A stretch of DNA of 64,000 nucleotides, from contig NZ_JABKKE010000020.1 in assembly GCF_013166575.1 (NCBI RefSeq), positions 1-64,000 on the forward strand, read 5' to 3'. Source of the DNA: Xylanibacter rodentium (lineage in GTDB: Bacteria > Bacteroidota > Bacteroidia > Bacteroidales > Bacteroidaceae). Under the pieces are notes generated by a model. The model did not search any database. It saw only the letters and a program-made list of their open reading frames with translations, and had not been told where the DNA came from. The position numbers and the translations under genes are program-made. Shown one piece after another: positions 33,401 to 42,624 of this stretch (position 1 is the stretch's first letter; the number at the start of each line of letters is the position of its first letter).

Positions 33401-36274
33401 GCCATGCTCGTCCTTGCCGATGGACTTCATCATGTCAGGGCAGGTGTTGTGCAGGGCGTGTTTTAGGAGGTGCATACCGTCATAGTTCCGGTAATACCCC
33501 TTCACCAGAAACTCGTCCGTGATTTTCATGGTGCGGTAGCCGCACACCACCGAAAACTCGTCCATGCTTGCGGAATAGGCGATTTTCACCTCCGTGTCGA
33601 ACAGCCGGCTCATGTAGGCGGCATAGACACCCGTCGGAATCCAGCGTTCCCCGAAATTGAAGTCCAGATCCTCGAAGGCGATGCGCTGCGGCTCGGCATC
33701 TTTCAGAGCCTCCAACGCCTGCTTCACCTCCGGCATACGCTCATTTTCGGGATTGTCACCCATCCATGCCTCTATGCGTTCCGCTTTCTCTATGACATTT
33801 CCGGCGATGAAACGGTCTTTGATTTCGTAACCGGTCACGAGCGGATTGTAGTAGATGCGCCCTTGCAGGGCAGTGAGCAAATCCTCCGCCGTGCTGTCGG
33901 TTATCTCCCGCATATAGTCGAGATTGACCGTACCATATTTGTTGAGCGACGCAGACAGGGCTTCTTCGGGAGAGCCTACGTTGGCATGGCTCTCCACCGC
34001 GAAGGAAACAGGATGCTCGAAGATGTCCGCCTTGACGAACTTTCCGTTTTCCATCCGTTCCAGCGAAAGGATGTCGCGCCCGCCCGCATCCATCATCACT
34101 AACTTCACGTTCTGCTTGGCGTTGAGGTTGCCGTAGCGCATGACAAACTCATCGTAACAGGTATTCAGATGCTCTCGCCACGGAACATTTGCCTCGCGCC
34201 GGAGCGATTCATAACGGTACAGACGCTCGTAGGCGTCACGCAGCGACACATACAACAACGCCTTTTCCTTCTGGTATCCTTTCAGGTCGAGCGGCTGGAA
34301 TGTCGCCCCGTATGGCGTGATGTCTTTCAGGTAGCCGATGTTATGACGCCCCCGGTCAGCCACCAGCGACCCTTCGCGCAGGTGCATCTCCGGCGTGCGG
34401 TGGTAGGCACGCGGAGAAAGGTCCACGACTTCCTCCTTCGGCTTTTCCGCTTCGATGTCGGGGAAAAGGAAAGTCCCCACCGCTTCCGATGGGGTATCTG
34501 TAACGGCAGGTGCGGCGACTGCCTCCGGCTGTGTTTCCTCCTGTCGTGGCTGCTCACGGGAAGTTTCCGGCACGGCTTTCACTTCCGTCTTTTCCGCCAC
34601 TTGTTTCTCGTTATGCTGCCTTGCCAGTTCCCGAAGTTCTTTCCTACGCTCCGGCGTCAAACCCATCATCATTTCATAGAAACCGTTGATGGGAGGATTG
34701 GTATCCCAGTCCAGTGTGGCATAGATGTCGTCCGGGTCGGCAGGCTTGGCGGTGTTCTCCGCTTTCACCTCCTTATTCTCCATTGCGGGTTTTGCAGTTG
34801 GAGCTGTCGGTGTAACCGTGACTTTCGGTTTGGGCGGAGTGGACTTTGCCGTAACTGCCTTTTTCACCGTCTTTTTCTTTTTGGAGGTTTTCGGTTGGCT
34901 GACCTCTTCCGTCATCCCCCAGAGGTCAAGCAGGGTGAGCTGCACGCCTGCGGAATATTGCGGGCGCGGTTCTATCTCCGGCTTTTCATCTGCGGGTTGC
35001 GGCTTTTCTGTCGGAGTTTCCACCGTCTGCGCCGAGGATACTGTTTCCAATTTTATGGCAGGACGCTCTACTTTATTTTGAACGGCAACTTTTTCTTCCG
35101 TTCCTGCCTGCCGGATTGAACCCGAATACAAGCGCATGGCAAGCCTGTAATGGAAATCCTCGTCGAGCATACGGCGCAAATCCCCGGCGATGCCTGCTGC
35201 CTTGCCCTCGTGCAGATAAACCATAGCGGGCTTCCCGTAGGGGTCTGTGTCAAGTTTCGCCATCGTATGCACGATGCGTTCCGGGTGGTGGATGAAATAG
35301 GCGTTGTCGGTCAGGGCGGTTTTCGTGTCCGTCTGTATCACGGTCATCAGCCGCTCGTCCTGCGACATTTCCTTCTTGCTGAGGTTCTTTTGCAGGACAA
35401 TCAGGTCACTGCCCACCTCCGTGCCCGCGTTGTCCGTGAACAGGTTGTTGGGCAGGCGTATCGCGGATACCAGATTGGCCTGACTGAACAGCTCGTTACG
35501 CACGGAGGTCTTGGTGCTATTCAATACCCCTTGCGAGGTGATGAACGCCACGATACCGCCGTCACGCACGGCATCCAGTCCTTTGAGAAAGAAATAGTTG
35601 TGGATGGTTTTCTGGGCGGAGCGTCTGCCGAAAGAGTCGCTCCGCTGAAACTCCGCGTCGAACACGGCAATGTCACCGAACGGAATGTTGGACACCGCCA
35701 AGTCGAAATAATTGTTGAACGGTCTTTCGATTTTCTCAAAACCGCAGGTGCGCATTTTCTGGTCGGGATAGAGATGCCTCAAGATTGTACCCGTGAGCAG
35801 ATCCTTCTCGAAAGCCATCACATCCGCATTGGGGCTGTGCCGCAGCATGGAATCCACGAACACGCCGACACCTGCCGACGGTTCGAGCATACGGGCGGGG
35901 CGGACGCTGTAATCTGCCAGCACGTCCGCGATGGTGTCGGTTATCTCTTTGGGGGTGTAGAAAGCGGTCAGCACGGACGCTTTCAGCGAATCCACAAACC
36001 GCTTGTACTCTGTTTCGTCCTTGCTGTTCTCACGGATAAGCCTGTGCAGCTCCACCGTCGGGGCGAACAGTTCGAGGTCGGATTTCGCCCACCGGACGGC
36101 ATCCGTCAGTTCCTTTGCAGGGTTGAGGATACATTTCAGACCGCCGAAACCGCAGTACCTTTGAAGTATGGCACGCTCTTCGGTTGTCGCTGTCCTATTT
36201 TCCCTGTCAAGGATGAATGCCGTCCGTATCGCCTCGATGTTGTCCCGCAGTTTCTGTTTGCGGTTAAACGCCAT
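30458..36274 (-). CDS. Giant DNA methylase-helicase fusion of the ICE backbone
   Basis: The product is 1938 residues. The N-terminal methylase has motif [11 protein letters not shown] (130-139) and motif IV SNIPFG (195-200), with Ile replacing the usual first Pro of NPPF/Y. A Pro/Lys/Glu-rich linker covers roughly 400-640. An SF2/Snf2-like helicase follows, with GTGKT near 1063, DESHQ near 1225 and [11 protein letters not shown] near 1563. A coiled-coil, Glu-rich C-terminus ends it. Related proteins sit in most CTnDOT-type ICEs and are thought to modify or remodel ICE DNA, perhaps against host restriction; the true role is not known. Its start overlaps the DUF1896 gene by 11 bp. Confidence 0.88.
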   Translation of the reverse strand: MAFNRKQKLRDNIEAIRTAFILDRENRTATTEERAILQRYCGFGGLKCILNPAKELTDAVRWAKSDLELFAPTVELHRLIRENSKDETEYKRFVDSLKASVLTAFYTPKEITDTIADVLADYSVRPARMLEPSAGVGVFVDSMLRHSPNADVMAFEKDLLTGTILRHLYPDQKMRTCGFEKIERPFNNYFDLAVSNIPFGDIAVFDAEFQRSDSFGRRSAQKTIHNYFFLKGLDAVRDGGIVAFITSQGVLNSTKTSVRNELFSQANLVSAIRLPNNLFTDNAGTEVGSDLIVLQKNLSKKEMSQDERLMTVIQTDTKTALTDNAYFIHHPERIVHTMAKLDTDPYGKPAMVYLHEGKAAGIAGDLRRMLDEDFHYRLAMRLYSGSIRQAGTEEKVAVQNKVERPAIKLETVSSAQTVETPTEKPQPADEKPEIEPRPQYSAGVQLTLLDLWGMTEEVSQPKTSKKKKTVKKAVTAKSTPPKPKVTVTPTAPTAKPAMENKEVKAENTAKPADPDDIYATLDWDTNPPINGFYEMMMGLTPERRKELRELARQHNEKQVAEKTEVKAVPETSREQPRQEETQPEAVAAPAVTDTPSEAVGTFLFPDIEAEKPKEEVVDLSPRAYHRTPEMHLREGSLVADRGRHNIGYLKDITPYGATFQPLDLKGYQKEKALLYVSLRDAYERLYRYESLRREANVPWREHLNTCYDEFVMRYGNLNAKQNVKLVMMDAGGRDILSLERMENGKFVKADIFEHPVSFAVESHANVGSPEEALSASLNKYGTVNLDYMREITDSTAEDLLTALQGRIYYNPLVTGYEIKDRFIAGNVIEKAERIEAWMGDNPENERMPEVKQALEALKDAEPQRIAFEDLDFNFGERWIPTGVYAAYMSRLFDTEVKIAYSASMDEFSVVCGYRTMKITDEFLVKGYYRNYDGMHLLKHALHNTCPDMMKSIGKDEHGNDIKMRDSEGIQLANAKIDEIRNGFSEWLEEQSPQFKERLVTMYNRKFNCFVRPRYDGSHQTFPDLNLKGLASRGIKSVYPSQMDCVWMLKQNGGGICDHEVGTGKTLIMCIAAHEMKRLNLAHKPMIIGLKANVAEIAATYQAAYPNARILYASEKDFSTANRVRFFNNIKNNDYDCVIMSHDQFGKIPQSPELQQRILQAELDTVEENLEVLRQQGKNVSRAMLKGLEKRKHNLEAKLEKVEHAIKSRTDDVVDFKQMGIDHIFIDESHQFKNLTFNTRHDRVAGLGNSEGSQKALNMLFAIRTIQERTGKDLGATFLSGTTISNSLTELYLLFKYLRPKELERQDIRCFDAWAAIFAKKTTDFEFNVTNNVVQKERFRYFIKVPELAAFYNEITDYRTAEDVGVDRPAKNEILHHIPPTPEQEDFIQKLMQFAKTGDATLLGRLPLSETEEKAKMLIATDYARKMALDMRMIDPNYEDHPDNKASHCAKMIAEYYQKYDAQKGTQFVFSDLGTYQPGDGWNVYSEIKRKLTEDYGIPPSEVRFIQECKTDKARKAVIDAMNAGTVRVLFGSTSMLGTGVNAQKRCVAIHHLDTPWRPSDLQQRDGRGVRAGNEIAKHFAGNNVDVIIYAVEKSLDSYKFNLLHCKQTFISQLKSGAMGARTIDEGAMDEKSGMNFSEYMALLSGNTDLLDKAKLEKRIASLEGERKSFNKGKRDSEFKLESKTGELRNNTAFIDAMTEDWNRFLSVVQTDKEGNRLNIIKVDGVDSADEKVIGKRLQEIAKNATTGGLYTQVGELYGFPIKVVSERILKEGLEFTDNRFVVEGNYKYTYNNGHLAMADPLAAARNFLNAMERIPSIIDQYKAKNEVLEMEIPQLQEIAGKVWKKEDELKQLKSELAALDRKIQLELAPPTPEVAEKENEGQQLKPEAEDVRNRQAQYPENAPPQIRSPADSIVANHVIIGRPGLYAKEETRSKGLKI

Positions 36275-36716
36275 ATTCGTCTAAGTAAAGGACGGTTGCT
36301 CCCGTCAGCTCCGTGTAGAGCAGGTCGTAATCGGAAGACAGGGCGAAATTGTCATCCGAGAGGTCATAGACGGAGAACACGTTGCCGACAAGCGGCAGCA
36401 GTTTCAGGACAAAGGCTTCACGCTTCTCTTCCGGCACTTCATCGGCAAACTCGTTTTCCACGACTTCGCGGAGGATGGCGTAACGGGAATAATGCAGCCC
36501 GCGCAGCAGCGTGTCCATCGCCAGTTCCTGCGCACCATCGGCGGGATAGCCTTCAAGCCGTGCCCTCTCATACGTTTCGGCGGCACGGTCGGCCCGTTCC
36601 CGTATGAAAGCGGTGTCGTCAGCCTGTTCAAACTTGTTCGTGCGGAGATAGTCCAGCAGGTACAGACCGTAATAGGAAAAGTCGGTCTGACCCTCGTTTT
36701 TCTTCTTGTTGTTCAT
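36264..36716 (-). CDS. DUF1896 protein
   Basis: The product is 150 residues, starting at [24 protein letters not shown]; 49 upstream codons of the open frame run over the leader and are discarded. Hallmarks of DUF1896 are seen: [29 protein letters not shown] and [10 protein letters not shown]. The recurring ICE leader motif (36717-36733) sits immediately before the ATG. It always accompanies the large methylase-helicase in these ICEs and is translationally coupled to it here. Function unknown. Confidence 0.85.
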   Translation of the reverse strand: MNNKKKNEGQTDFSYYGLYLLDYLRTNKFEQADDTAFIRERADRAAETYERARLEGYPADGAQELAMDTLLRGLHYSRYAILREVVENEFADEVPEEKREAFVLKLLPLVGNVFSVYDLSDDNFALSSDYDLLYTELTGATVLYLDEYGV

Positions 36717-36776
36717 TACTTTGGATTTAGCGGATTGATAATTAACGGGATAATCGGTTGGAAAAAGGAAGAAAAA

Positions 36777-36801
36777 GGCACTCGGTATCCCTCCGAGTGC
36801 C
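36777..36801 (-). terminator. Terminator of the excision operon
   Basis: GGCACTCGG (36777-36785) and CCGAGTGCC (36793-36801) form a perfect 9-bp stem, followed on the minus strand by TTTTTCTTCC. It lies 78 bp after the exc stop codon and separates the excision operon from the DUF1896-methylase unit. Confidence 0.75.
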
Positions 36802-36878
36802 ACCACTAAATCCAAAGTATGAGTGTAATCCGGTATCGAAGAACAATTCATTACTCTGAACAAGTGGCAAAGTTAATA

Positions 36879-38966
36879 CTATTTCTTCCGTCCTGAAAAT
36901 TTCTTGTCCTTTTTAGCCTCCGGGAACACAAAAGTCGTGTTATATTCCCCGTCAAAGGCGACAACAGCATCGAAACTCTTGCCCTGTTTGCTCTTGAACC
37001 CTTTGAGCAGCTTGGTATGCCCTTCGGTGAGCAGGTCTTTGATTTCATCGTCGGACAGGGTGCGTCCCGCTTTCAGCCGGAACACGGGCAGTCCGCACTC
37101 CGTGTTGTCGCAGCGTACCACCTTGCCGTAGAACCGCATCCTGCCCGTGCCACACTTGGGACACGCGCAGCCGGAGTCACGGCTGCCGAAGAGCTTGTCG
37201 CACGAGATCAGTTCGGAGGTTATCTCACGTGTGTACGCCTCTATCTCCTTGCGGAAGGTGTCGTCGGACAGTTCCCCGCGCTCGATACGCGCCAGCTCCT
37301 TTTCCCATTCGCCCGTCATGGCAACATCGGCGATGCGCATCGTCTTGACGACGGAATTGAGGGCAAGTCCTTTTTCGGTGGGAACAAGCGACTTCTTGCA
37401 GCGTTCCATGTAACCGCGCTTGAAAAGCGTTTCGATGATGGAGGCGCGTGTGGCGGGAGTACCGATGCCACAGTCCTTCATCGCCTGCCGCAGTGCGTCG
37501 TCCTCAATTTCCTTGCCCGCCGTTTCCATTGCCGAGAGCAGGGTGGCTTCGGTATGCAGCGGCTTGGGTTTGGTCTTTCCTTCGGTAATGGACGTGCCTT
37601 TCGGTGTCAGCGTGTCGCCTTCCTGCCAGCCGGGGATGGTAATTTCCTCTTTTTCCTCGCCATAGACGGCACGCCATCCGGTTTGCTTCACGACGCTGCC
37701 TTTTACGGTAAACTCCACTCCGGCACATTCCGCCGTGACAGTGGTCACATCCTTGACGCATTTCTCAGAGAATGCCTCGACCATGCGCCCGGCAATCATC
37801 TGATAGATGGTATTGTCCTCTTTGGAGAGGAAGAGCGGTTTCTCACCCGTGACGAGCAGGGCATGGTGGTCTGTCACCTTGCCGTCGTCCACGCTGCGGC
37901 GTGTCGGGGCGGCTTTTGCCCGCACCTTGTCTTTCCATTCGGGCTGTGTGCCGATGAAAGCGAGCAGTTTGGGAATTTCGGCAAACACGTCTTCGGGGAT
38001 GTAGCGGCTTCCCGTTCTCGGATAGGTTATCAACTTCTTTTCGTAGAGTTTCTGCGCGATTTCAAGCGTCTGTTCCGCCGTGAAGCCGTGCTTGGCGTTG
38101 GCTTCTTTCTGGAGCGTGGTCAGGTCGTAGAGCAAGGGAGTTTCCTCCGTCTTCTCCTTGCGCTCGGCTTTCGTGACAGTGGCGCAACCTGCCGCCTTTA
38201 CCTTATTATATAGTTCCATCGCCGGTTCTTTCTCTTTCCATTTCTCGGAGGATGAGAATTTCACGACTTCGCCGTCGCAACCGTCCGTTGCGATATGGAG
38301 CTGCCAGAATGCTTCGGACGTAAAGCGGCGGTTCTCCCAGTAGCGTTCACATACCATAGCCAACGTTGGTGTCTGCACCCGCCCCACGGAATACGTGCCG
38401 TGTCCGGCGGCGATGGATAACGCCTGTGTGCCGTTGATGCCCACGAGCCAGTCGGATTCGCTCCGCGCTTTGGCGGCGAGGTAGAGGTTGTCGTATTTGC
38501 TGCCGTCTTCGAGTTTCCGCAGTCCCTCGCGGATAGCTTTGTCGGTGAGAGAGCTGATCCACAGGCGCACGAAAGGAGTGGTGCAACCCGTATAGTGGTA
38601 GAGGTAGCGGAAGATAAGCTCTCCCTCGCGTCCGGCATCGGTCGCCACGATGATATGTTCGCTTGTGTCGAACAGTCTTTTGATGACTTTTATCTGCGAC
38701 ACCACGCCGCTGTCGGGCTTGTAACCTTTCTCCGTCCTGACCTGACGGGGGACGAGCGTGAATGTGTCGGGAATAATCGGGAGGTTGTCACGGACAAATC
38801 CGCGCACGCCGTAGCCGTCGGGCATGGCAAGCTGAACGAGGTGTCCGAATGCCCATGTCACGGCATAACCGCCTCCCTCGAAATATCCTTCCTCTCTCTT
38901 TGTCGCGCCCACGATGCGGGCGATTTCACGTGCCACGGAGGGCTTTTCTGCAATGATTGTCTTCAT
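36879..38966 (-). CDS. exc: Exc, type IA DNA topoisomerase (TopB-like)
   Basis: The product is 695 residues. Toprim (MKTIIAEKPSVAREIARIVGA; TDAGREGELIFRYLY) is followed by the type IA core, with the catalytic Tyr in KLITYPRTGSRYIPEDV (about 313-329) and the VGRVQTPTLAMV motif. The C-terminus has a four-Cys zinc ribbon (CACPKCGTGRM with CDNTECGLPV). This is the Exc protein of CTnDOT, last gene of the xis2c-xis2d-orf3-exc operon; topoisomerase activity has been shown for it, while its exact need in excision is less clear. The recurring leader motif occurs as a doubled copy upstream (38987-39015). Confidence 0.93.
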   Translation of the reverse strand: MKTIIAEKPSVAREIARIVGATKREEGYFEGGGYAVTWAFGHLVQLAMPDGYGVRGFVRDNLPIIPDTFTLVPRQVRTEKGYKPDSGVVSQIKVIKRLFDTSEHIIVATDAGREGELIFRYLYHYTGCTTPFVRLWISSLTDKAIREGLRKLEDGSKYDNLYLAAKARSESDWLVGINGTQALSIAAGHGTYSVGRVQTPTLAMVCERYWENRRFTSEAFWQLHIATDGCDGEVVKFSSSEKWKEKEPAMELYNKVKAAGCATVTKAERKEKTEETPLLYDLTTLQKEANAKHGFTAEQTLEIAQKLYEKKLITYPRTGSRYIPEDVFAEIPKLLAFIGTQPEWKDKVRAKAAPTRRSVDDGKVTDHHALLVTGEKPLFLSKEDNTIYQMIAGRMVEAFSEKCVKDVTTVTAECAGVEFTVKGSVVKQTGWRAVYGEEKEEITIPGWQEGDTLTPKGTSITEGKTKPKPLHTEATLLSAMETAGKEIEDDALRQAMKDCGIGTPATRASIIETLFKRGYMERCKKSLVPTEKGLALNSVVKTMRIADVAMTGEWEKELARIERGELSDDTFRKEIEAYTREITSELISCDKLFGSRDSGCACPKCGTGRMRFYGKVVRCDNTECGLPVFRLKAGRTLSDDEIKDLLTEGHTKLLKGFKSKQGKSFDAVVAFDGEYNTTFVFPEAKKDKKFSGRKK

Positions 38967-39026
38967 GTCTTCTTCTTTTTTGTTGATACTTTGGATTTTA
39001 TTTTGGATTCAGTGGCGGACACGGGA

Positions 39027-40598
39027 TTACATTTTCATGCCCTTGCCCGTTTTCTTCTGCGGCTTCTCCTGCTGCTGTTGCTGGCGGGCGTCCTTCGGGT
39101 TGGTCTGACCTTTCTGCAACGGCTCTCTCAGATTCTTTGTAGCCTCGTTGGTCTTGCCATCGTTGTTCACCGCCACCTGCGTGCGGCTCTCGTTGGACGG
39201 AGCAACCTGCTGTGCATTGTCAGGGTTCGTGTCGTAGCGGTACGGGCGTCCCTTCTCCGGGTTGAACTTGATATACATCGTGGCATGGAAGCCCTGCTTG
39301 TCGGTCACGTTCTCCAGCTTCACGGCTTTACCCGCCACATAGTCGGCTTTCTGCTGGTCGGTGAAGCTCACGCCGCTCCATTTGCTGATGGGGCGGATGC
39401 TGCCGTCCTCGTTCGTCCACGTGTTGCGGCGTTGCTCCTTCTTGGTCTGTGCGGCATTTTCCCCGCCCTGCGCCTGACTTTTCGATGTGTCGCCTTTGGT
39501 TTCCTGTGTCTGTGCGGTACGGGGCGACTTGCCGGTTCCCGGCACGAACTCCACGCCGCGCTGCTCCACGTTCACTTGCAGGGTGGTGACGAACTTTCTG
39601 CCGTCGTTGCGCTCGATGAGCTTGTCGCGTACGGGCAGTCCGGCGCGGAGCATGTCCCGCTCCTGCGTGGTGATTTCCGTCTTGCCGATGCGCTCCGGGA
39701 TGCGCACCCTGCTTGCCGGAATGTCCGTGATTTCATTCGTCTTGCGGTCGATGCTGATGTAGGAGGGGATGATCTCGCCCGTTTCCCTGTCCACAATGTC
39801 CACGACCCTACCGAGATTGCCCGTTTCGCGGAGGTTCTTCCGGTCATTGTCGGAGAATTTGTGTTCCTTGTACTCATCCAGCTTCTGCTCCTTGCGGATG
39901 AAGTGCGGCACGAGGCTGATGTTTCCCTCACCGTCCTTCTTGAAGGAGAGGCGGGCGTCCAGCTCGAATGATTCGCCGCCGAAGGTCGGTTTGACCTTTA
40001 CCAAGTCGGACTTGCCATAGTTGAGCATCTTCGTAAGGTCGCCGGACTTTTCAAGGTTGTCCCGCTTTACGCCCCATCTGTCCTCCAGCTCCTGCCAGTT
40101 GATTTTACTCTCGTCGATGGGCTGGTAGCCACGTTTGCCCTGCATCTGTTCGGATTTGTCCTGTTGCTGTTCTTTCCGTTGTTCCATGTTCTCCTGTTTT
40201 TGAGGTTCTTGTTTCTCTGTCTGTTGTGCTGCCATCTCTTCCTGCACCTTCTTCTCATAGTCGGAGGTGTCCACCTTGTGAGGGGCGAGCAGCTCCTTGT
40301 TCGCTTCGGGGTCTTTCAGCAGTTGCTTCATCACCTCTAAGAGATTTTCAGCTTGGTCTGCCGCAATGCGGTAGAAACCGAAGCGGCTGGGTTCCTTGCA
40401 CTGCCGGAAGAAGTTCTTGAAGAAGTTGTCCAGCACGTCGCCATGTCGGTCGAATTGCAGGAAACTCTGCGCGTTCTCCGCTTTTGCGGGGGTGCGCTTG
40501 GGTGTGCCGTCCGCGTTCAGCCCGGCTACCACGCTGATCTCGCCTGTCTTCTCGTCACGGACTACCAGCACGTCCTTTTCGTCTTTTTTCTTTGCCAT
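39027..40598 (-). CDS. Orf3, DUF3945/DUF4099-type protein of the excision operon
   Basis: The product is 523 residues. The N-terminus (KKDEKDVLVVRDEKTGEIS) leads into a Gln/Glu-rich region (about 110-160). The repeated DUF3945 motifs follow (DRETGEIIPSYISIDRKTNEI; WKGVSFTDQQKADYVAGKAV reading as WSGVSFTDQQ). A Gln/Lys-rich tail ends it. It is found between xis2d and exc in CTnDOT-type elements (orf3 there). No enzymatic motif is visible and its role is unknown. Confidence 0.8.
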   Translation of the reverse strand: MAKKKDEKDVLVVRDEKTGEISVVAGLNADGTPKRTPAKAENAQSFLQFDRHGDVLDNFFKNFFRQCKEPSRFGFYRIAADQAENLLEVMKQLLKDPEANKELLAPHKVDTSDYEKKVQEEMAAQQTEKQEPQKQENMEQRKEQQQDKSEQMQGKRGYQPIDESKINWQELEDRWGVKRDNLEKSGDLTKMLNYGKSDLVKVKPTFGGESFELDARLSFKKDGEGNISLVPHFIRKEQKLDEYKEHKFSDNDRKNLRETGNLGRVVDIVDRETGEIIPSYISIDRKTNEITDIPASRVRIPERIGKTEITTQERDMLRAGLPVRDKLIERNDGRKFVTTLQVNVEQRGVEFVPGTGKSPRTAQTQETKGDTSKSQAQGGENAAQTKKEQRRNTWTNEDGSIRPISKWSGVSFTDQQKADYVAGKAVKLENVTDKQGFHATMYIKFNPEKGRPYRYDTNPDNAQQVAPSNESRTQVAVNNDGKTNEATKNLREPLQKGQTNPKDARQQQQQEKPQKKTGKGMKM

Positions 40599-40618
40599 CT
40601 GAAAAATGTTTTAATGGG

Positions 40619-40969
40619 TTATTTATGAAAGAAATTATGGATACGAGCCTTGTAGAAGGCTATATCTTCCTTTTTGAAGTCCTTGATATGGTTGGAAAGG
40701 AATGTCAGCACGTCCTCCTCGCTGTAATAGGTCTTCTTGCCCAGCGTCTTGTAGGGCAATGCGCCTACGCTGCGGTAGCGTTGGAGGGTGCGTTTGCTTA
40801 TCTGGAGCAACATGCACAAATCCTGATTGTCGAAAAGGCGGATGCTTTCCGTGATAGTGGGCTGTTTCCCCTCAGCCTTCATCGCCAGCAGCAGTTCGTC
40901 CTGACGGTCGAGCCGTTCCATCAGCTTCTGCATCCAGCCCTCGAAGTTGTTTCGTGTGAGCAGTTCCAT
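40619..40969 (-). CDS. xis2d: Xis2d, excisionase-type HTH protein
   Basis: The product is 116 residues. A helical N-terminus (residues 1-45) precedes a MerR/Xis-like winged helix (LFDNQDLCMLLQISKRTLQRYRSVGALPYKTLGKKTYY). Xis2d is needed with Xis2c and IntDOT for CTnDOT excision and also activates tra/mob expression. It is separated from xis2c by 3 bp and from orf3 by 20 bp. Confidence 0.88.
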   Translation of the reverse strand: MELLTRNNFEGWMQKLMERLDRQDELLLAMKAEGKQPTITESIRLFDNQDLCMLLQISKRTLQRYRSVGALPYKTLGKKTYYSEEDVLTFLSNHIKDFKKEDIAFYKARIHNFFHK

Positions 40970-40972
40970 GAC

Positions 40973-41335
40973 CTATGTCCTCCTTCCTTTTGGTTTGCCG
41001 CCCGTGCGCAGCGTGTGGTTGTGGAACAGGGTGTCTATTGTCCCTTCCTCGTTCCTTACTGTGTTGTCCTCCAATAGCCGCAGTATCTCGGAAAGGCGGT
41101 AGCGGCAGCTTCCGCGTACCACCACATACTCGATACGGTGGTCGGTGCGCATACGCTGCATGGTGCGCTTGCTCACGTTGAGCATCTTCGCCGCCTGTGC
41201 CGTGTCAAGCAGCTTGTCTTCGGTTTCCCGCTTCCGTTTCTTCTCGTCCCTTGCCTCGCGGATGTACCCTGCGATGTTCGCAATCTGCGCCATCATCTCC
41301 TTGTAGGCGGAACTTTCCATTGTTATCACTTTCAT
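40973..41335 (-). CDS. xis2c: Xis2c, excisionase-type HTH protein
   Basis: The product is 120 residues, starting at MKVITMESSAYKEMM. The N-terminal helix is charged (REARDEKKRKRETEDK). The HTH (LLDTAQAAKMLNVSKRTMQRMRTDHRI, then YRLSEILRLL) is the excisionase fold shared with xis2d. It is the first gene of the excision operon and is controlled by RteC. Bases upstream include the palindrome at 41403-41420. Confidence 0.88.
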   Translation of the reverse strand: MKVITMESSAYKEMMAQIANIAGYIREARDEKKRKRETEDKLLDTAQAAKMLNVSKRTMQRMRTDHRIEYVVVRGSCRYRLSEILRLLEDNTVRNEEGTIDTLFHNHTLRTGGKPKGRRT

Positions 41336-41402
41336 GTTCAGTCCTTTCTTTTTGTTTCTGCGACAAAATTCGGCAATAAACAAAAGGGGCTTTAACAACT
41401 CA

Positions 41403-41420
41403 CTACGTGACTCACGTAAG
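41403..41420. promoter_or_regulatory. Candidate RteC operator upstream of xis2c
   Basis: CTACGTGA-C-TCACGTAAG is a near-perfect palindrome (one mismatch). It lies about 70 bp upstream of the xis2c start. RteC is known to bind an inverted repeat just upstream of the promoter of this operon. Downstream on the minus strand a -7-like GAATTTTG is found near 41368-41375, about 28 bp from the palindrome, consistent with an activator site close to a poor -33 box. Confidence 0.5.
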
Positions 41421-41536
41421 ATTTTTGCGGAAGATGGCTCCGTAACCCGGTCAAACGGCGCAACAGGCAGCCTTTCAGCGGAAAACGATACGTCTTGTAT
41501 GCCGTTTCGTTACCTTTGCGGCAAACTCTAAATGAC

Positions 41537-41836
41537 ATGAATATGGAAATAGTATCTATCGAGAAAAAGACTTTCGAGATGATGGTGGCGGCATTCGGCG
41601 CACTCTCGGAGAAGGTCGCCGCCCTGAGGCGCAAAAGCGACACGGGGCGCATGGAAAGATGGCTCACGGGCGAGGAGGTCTGCGGGCAGTTGAGAATAAG
41701 CCCGCGCACGTTGCAGACGCTGCGTGACAGGCGGCTTATCGGCTACTCGCAGATAAACCGCAGGTTCTATTACAAGCCAGAGGAGGTGAAGCGGCTGATA
41801 CCGCTTGTCGGCACGCTCTATCCGCACGGCAGATGA
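41537..41836 (+). CDS. HTH protein of excisionase/MerR type
   Basis: The product is 99 residues, starting at MNMEIVSIEKKTFEMMV. The C-terminal half has the HTH WLTGEEVCGQLRISPRTLQTLRDRRLIGYSQINRRFYYKPEEV, written here in two parts as WLTGEEVCGQLRISPRTLQ and LRDRRLIGYSQINRRFYY. It is divergent from xis2c and shares its control region; a -7-like TACCTTTG lies at 41511-41518. This is a conserved CTnDOT-type backbone gene. Role unknown, possibly a regulator of integration/excision. Confidence 0.8.
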   Translation: MNMEIVSIEKKTFEMMVAAFGALSEKVAALRRKSDTGRMERWLTGEEVCGQLRISPRTLQTLRDRRLIGYSQINRRFYYKPEEVKRLIPLVGTLYPHGR

Positions 41837-41867
41837 TTTGATTTATTCACCCACTGAATCCGAAGTT

Positions 41868-42173
41868 ATGATGAACGAGAACAACGATGTTTTTACGATG
41901 GAAGACGAGCCGATAGCCTCTGTGGTGCAGGATATGCGCAAAGGCTCGAAATGGCTGTCCGCATTTCTGGAAAGCTACCGTCCTCCGCTGGACGGGGAAC
42001 GTTACCTGACGGACGGCGAGGTGTCGGAACTGCTCCGTGTGAGCCGGCGCACCTTGCAGGAATACCGCAACAACCGCGTGTTGCCCTTCATACTTTTGGG
42101 AGGGAAGGTGCTTTACCCGGAAACGGGGCTGCGCGGGGTACTGGAAGCGAACTACCGCAAGCCGCTGGAGTGA
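41868..42173 (+). CDS. Second HTH protein of excisionase/MerR type
   Basis: The product is 101 residues from MMNENNDVFTMEDEP. The HTH part (YLTDGEVSELLRVSRRTLQ, then EYRNNRVLPFILLGGKVLY) matches that of the preceding gene and of xis2d. It lies 31 bp after the previous ORF, with the recurring leader motif at 41850-41867. The four related HTH genes suggest ancient duplication. No experimental role is known to me. Confidence 0.8.
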   Translation: MMNENNDVFTMEDEPIASVVQDMRKGSKWLSAFLESYRPPLDGERYLTDGEVSELLRVSRRTLQEYRNNRVLPFILLGGKVLYPETGLRGVLEANYRKPLE

Positions 42174-42188
42174 GGCGGTTTCATGAAA

Positions 42189-42230
42189 AAGTAAACGGGT
42201 GACACCTTTTGTGGTGCTACCCGTTTACTT
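42189..42230. terminator. Bidirectional terminator between convergent HTH and RhuM-like genes
   Basis: AAGTAAACGGGT (42189-42200) pairs with ACCCGTTTACTT (42219-42230), a perfect 12-bp stem extended inward by ACC/GGT. It lies between the stop codons of the plus-strand HTH gene and the minus-strand RhuM-like gene. Confidence 0.75.
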
Positions 42231-42250
42231 GTCTTATGGGGTATGTGCAA

Positions 42251-42613
42251 TCAGCAATACCCGGCTTTTCCGTTCTGTATGAACATCACGTATGTCTGCC
42301 GTTTCTCTTGTGAGAGTGCCTTTCCCACCAGCCATGTGCGGAACAGGTGGGTGTTGTAGGTATTCACCCTGAAAGCGACCGGGATGATGATTTCAAGGGC
42401 GTACACGTCCGCGTGCAGCCCGTTTTCAAGCTGCATGTAGCGGCACACCTCGTAGTCGTTCAGCACGTCCGACTTGCGGACGGCTCTGATGGCGGCGTTC
42501 ACTGCCGGGACGGTCGTATGGAACAATCCGGCTATTTCGGTGGCGGTCATCCACACGTCGTTACCGGTTACGCTGACTGCCTTGTCCTCGATGATGATTG
42601 TGTCACGTTTCAT
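42251..42613 (-). CDS. RhuM-like protein downstream of the integrase
   Basis: The product is 120 residues, starting at MKRDTIIIEDKAVSVTG; a longer open frame upstream runs over int and is discarded. The layout VWMTATEIAGLF, then RYMQLENGLHADVYALEII and VAFRVNTYNTHLFRTW, is the conserved core of RhuM-type proteins (VWLTQAQMAELF, then IISVGYRVNS in others). It is 11 bp after int and probably in one operon. RhuM proteins are frequent on mobile elements; the biochemical function is unknown. Confidence 0.65.
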   Translation of the reverse strand: MKRDTIIIEDKAVSVTGNDVWMTATEIAGLFHTTVPAVNAAIRAVRKSDVLNDYEVCRYMQLENGLHADVYALEIIIPVAFRVNTYNTHLFRTWLVGKALSQEKRQTYVMFIQNGKAGYC

Positions 42614-42624
42614 GGCTTTTCTTT

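Noticed and set aside
36819..36896. 26-codon frame after a plus-strand leader-motif copy
   Set aside because: It runs over the exc stop codon and terminator, and has no conserved features; the motif copy alone is noted.
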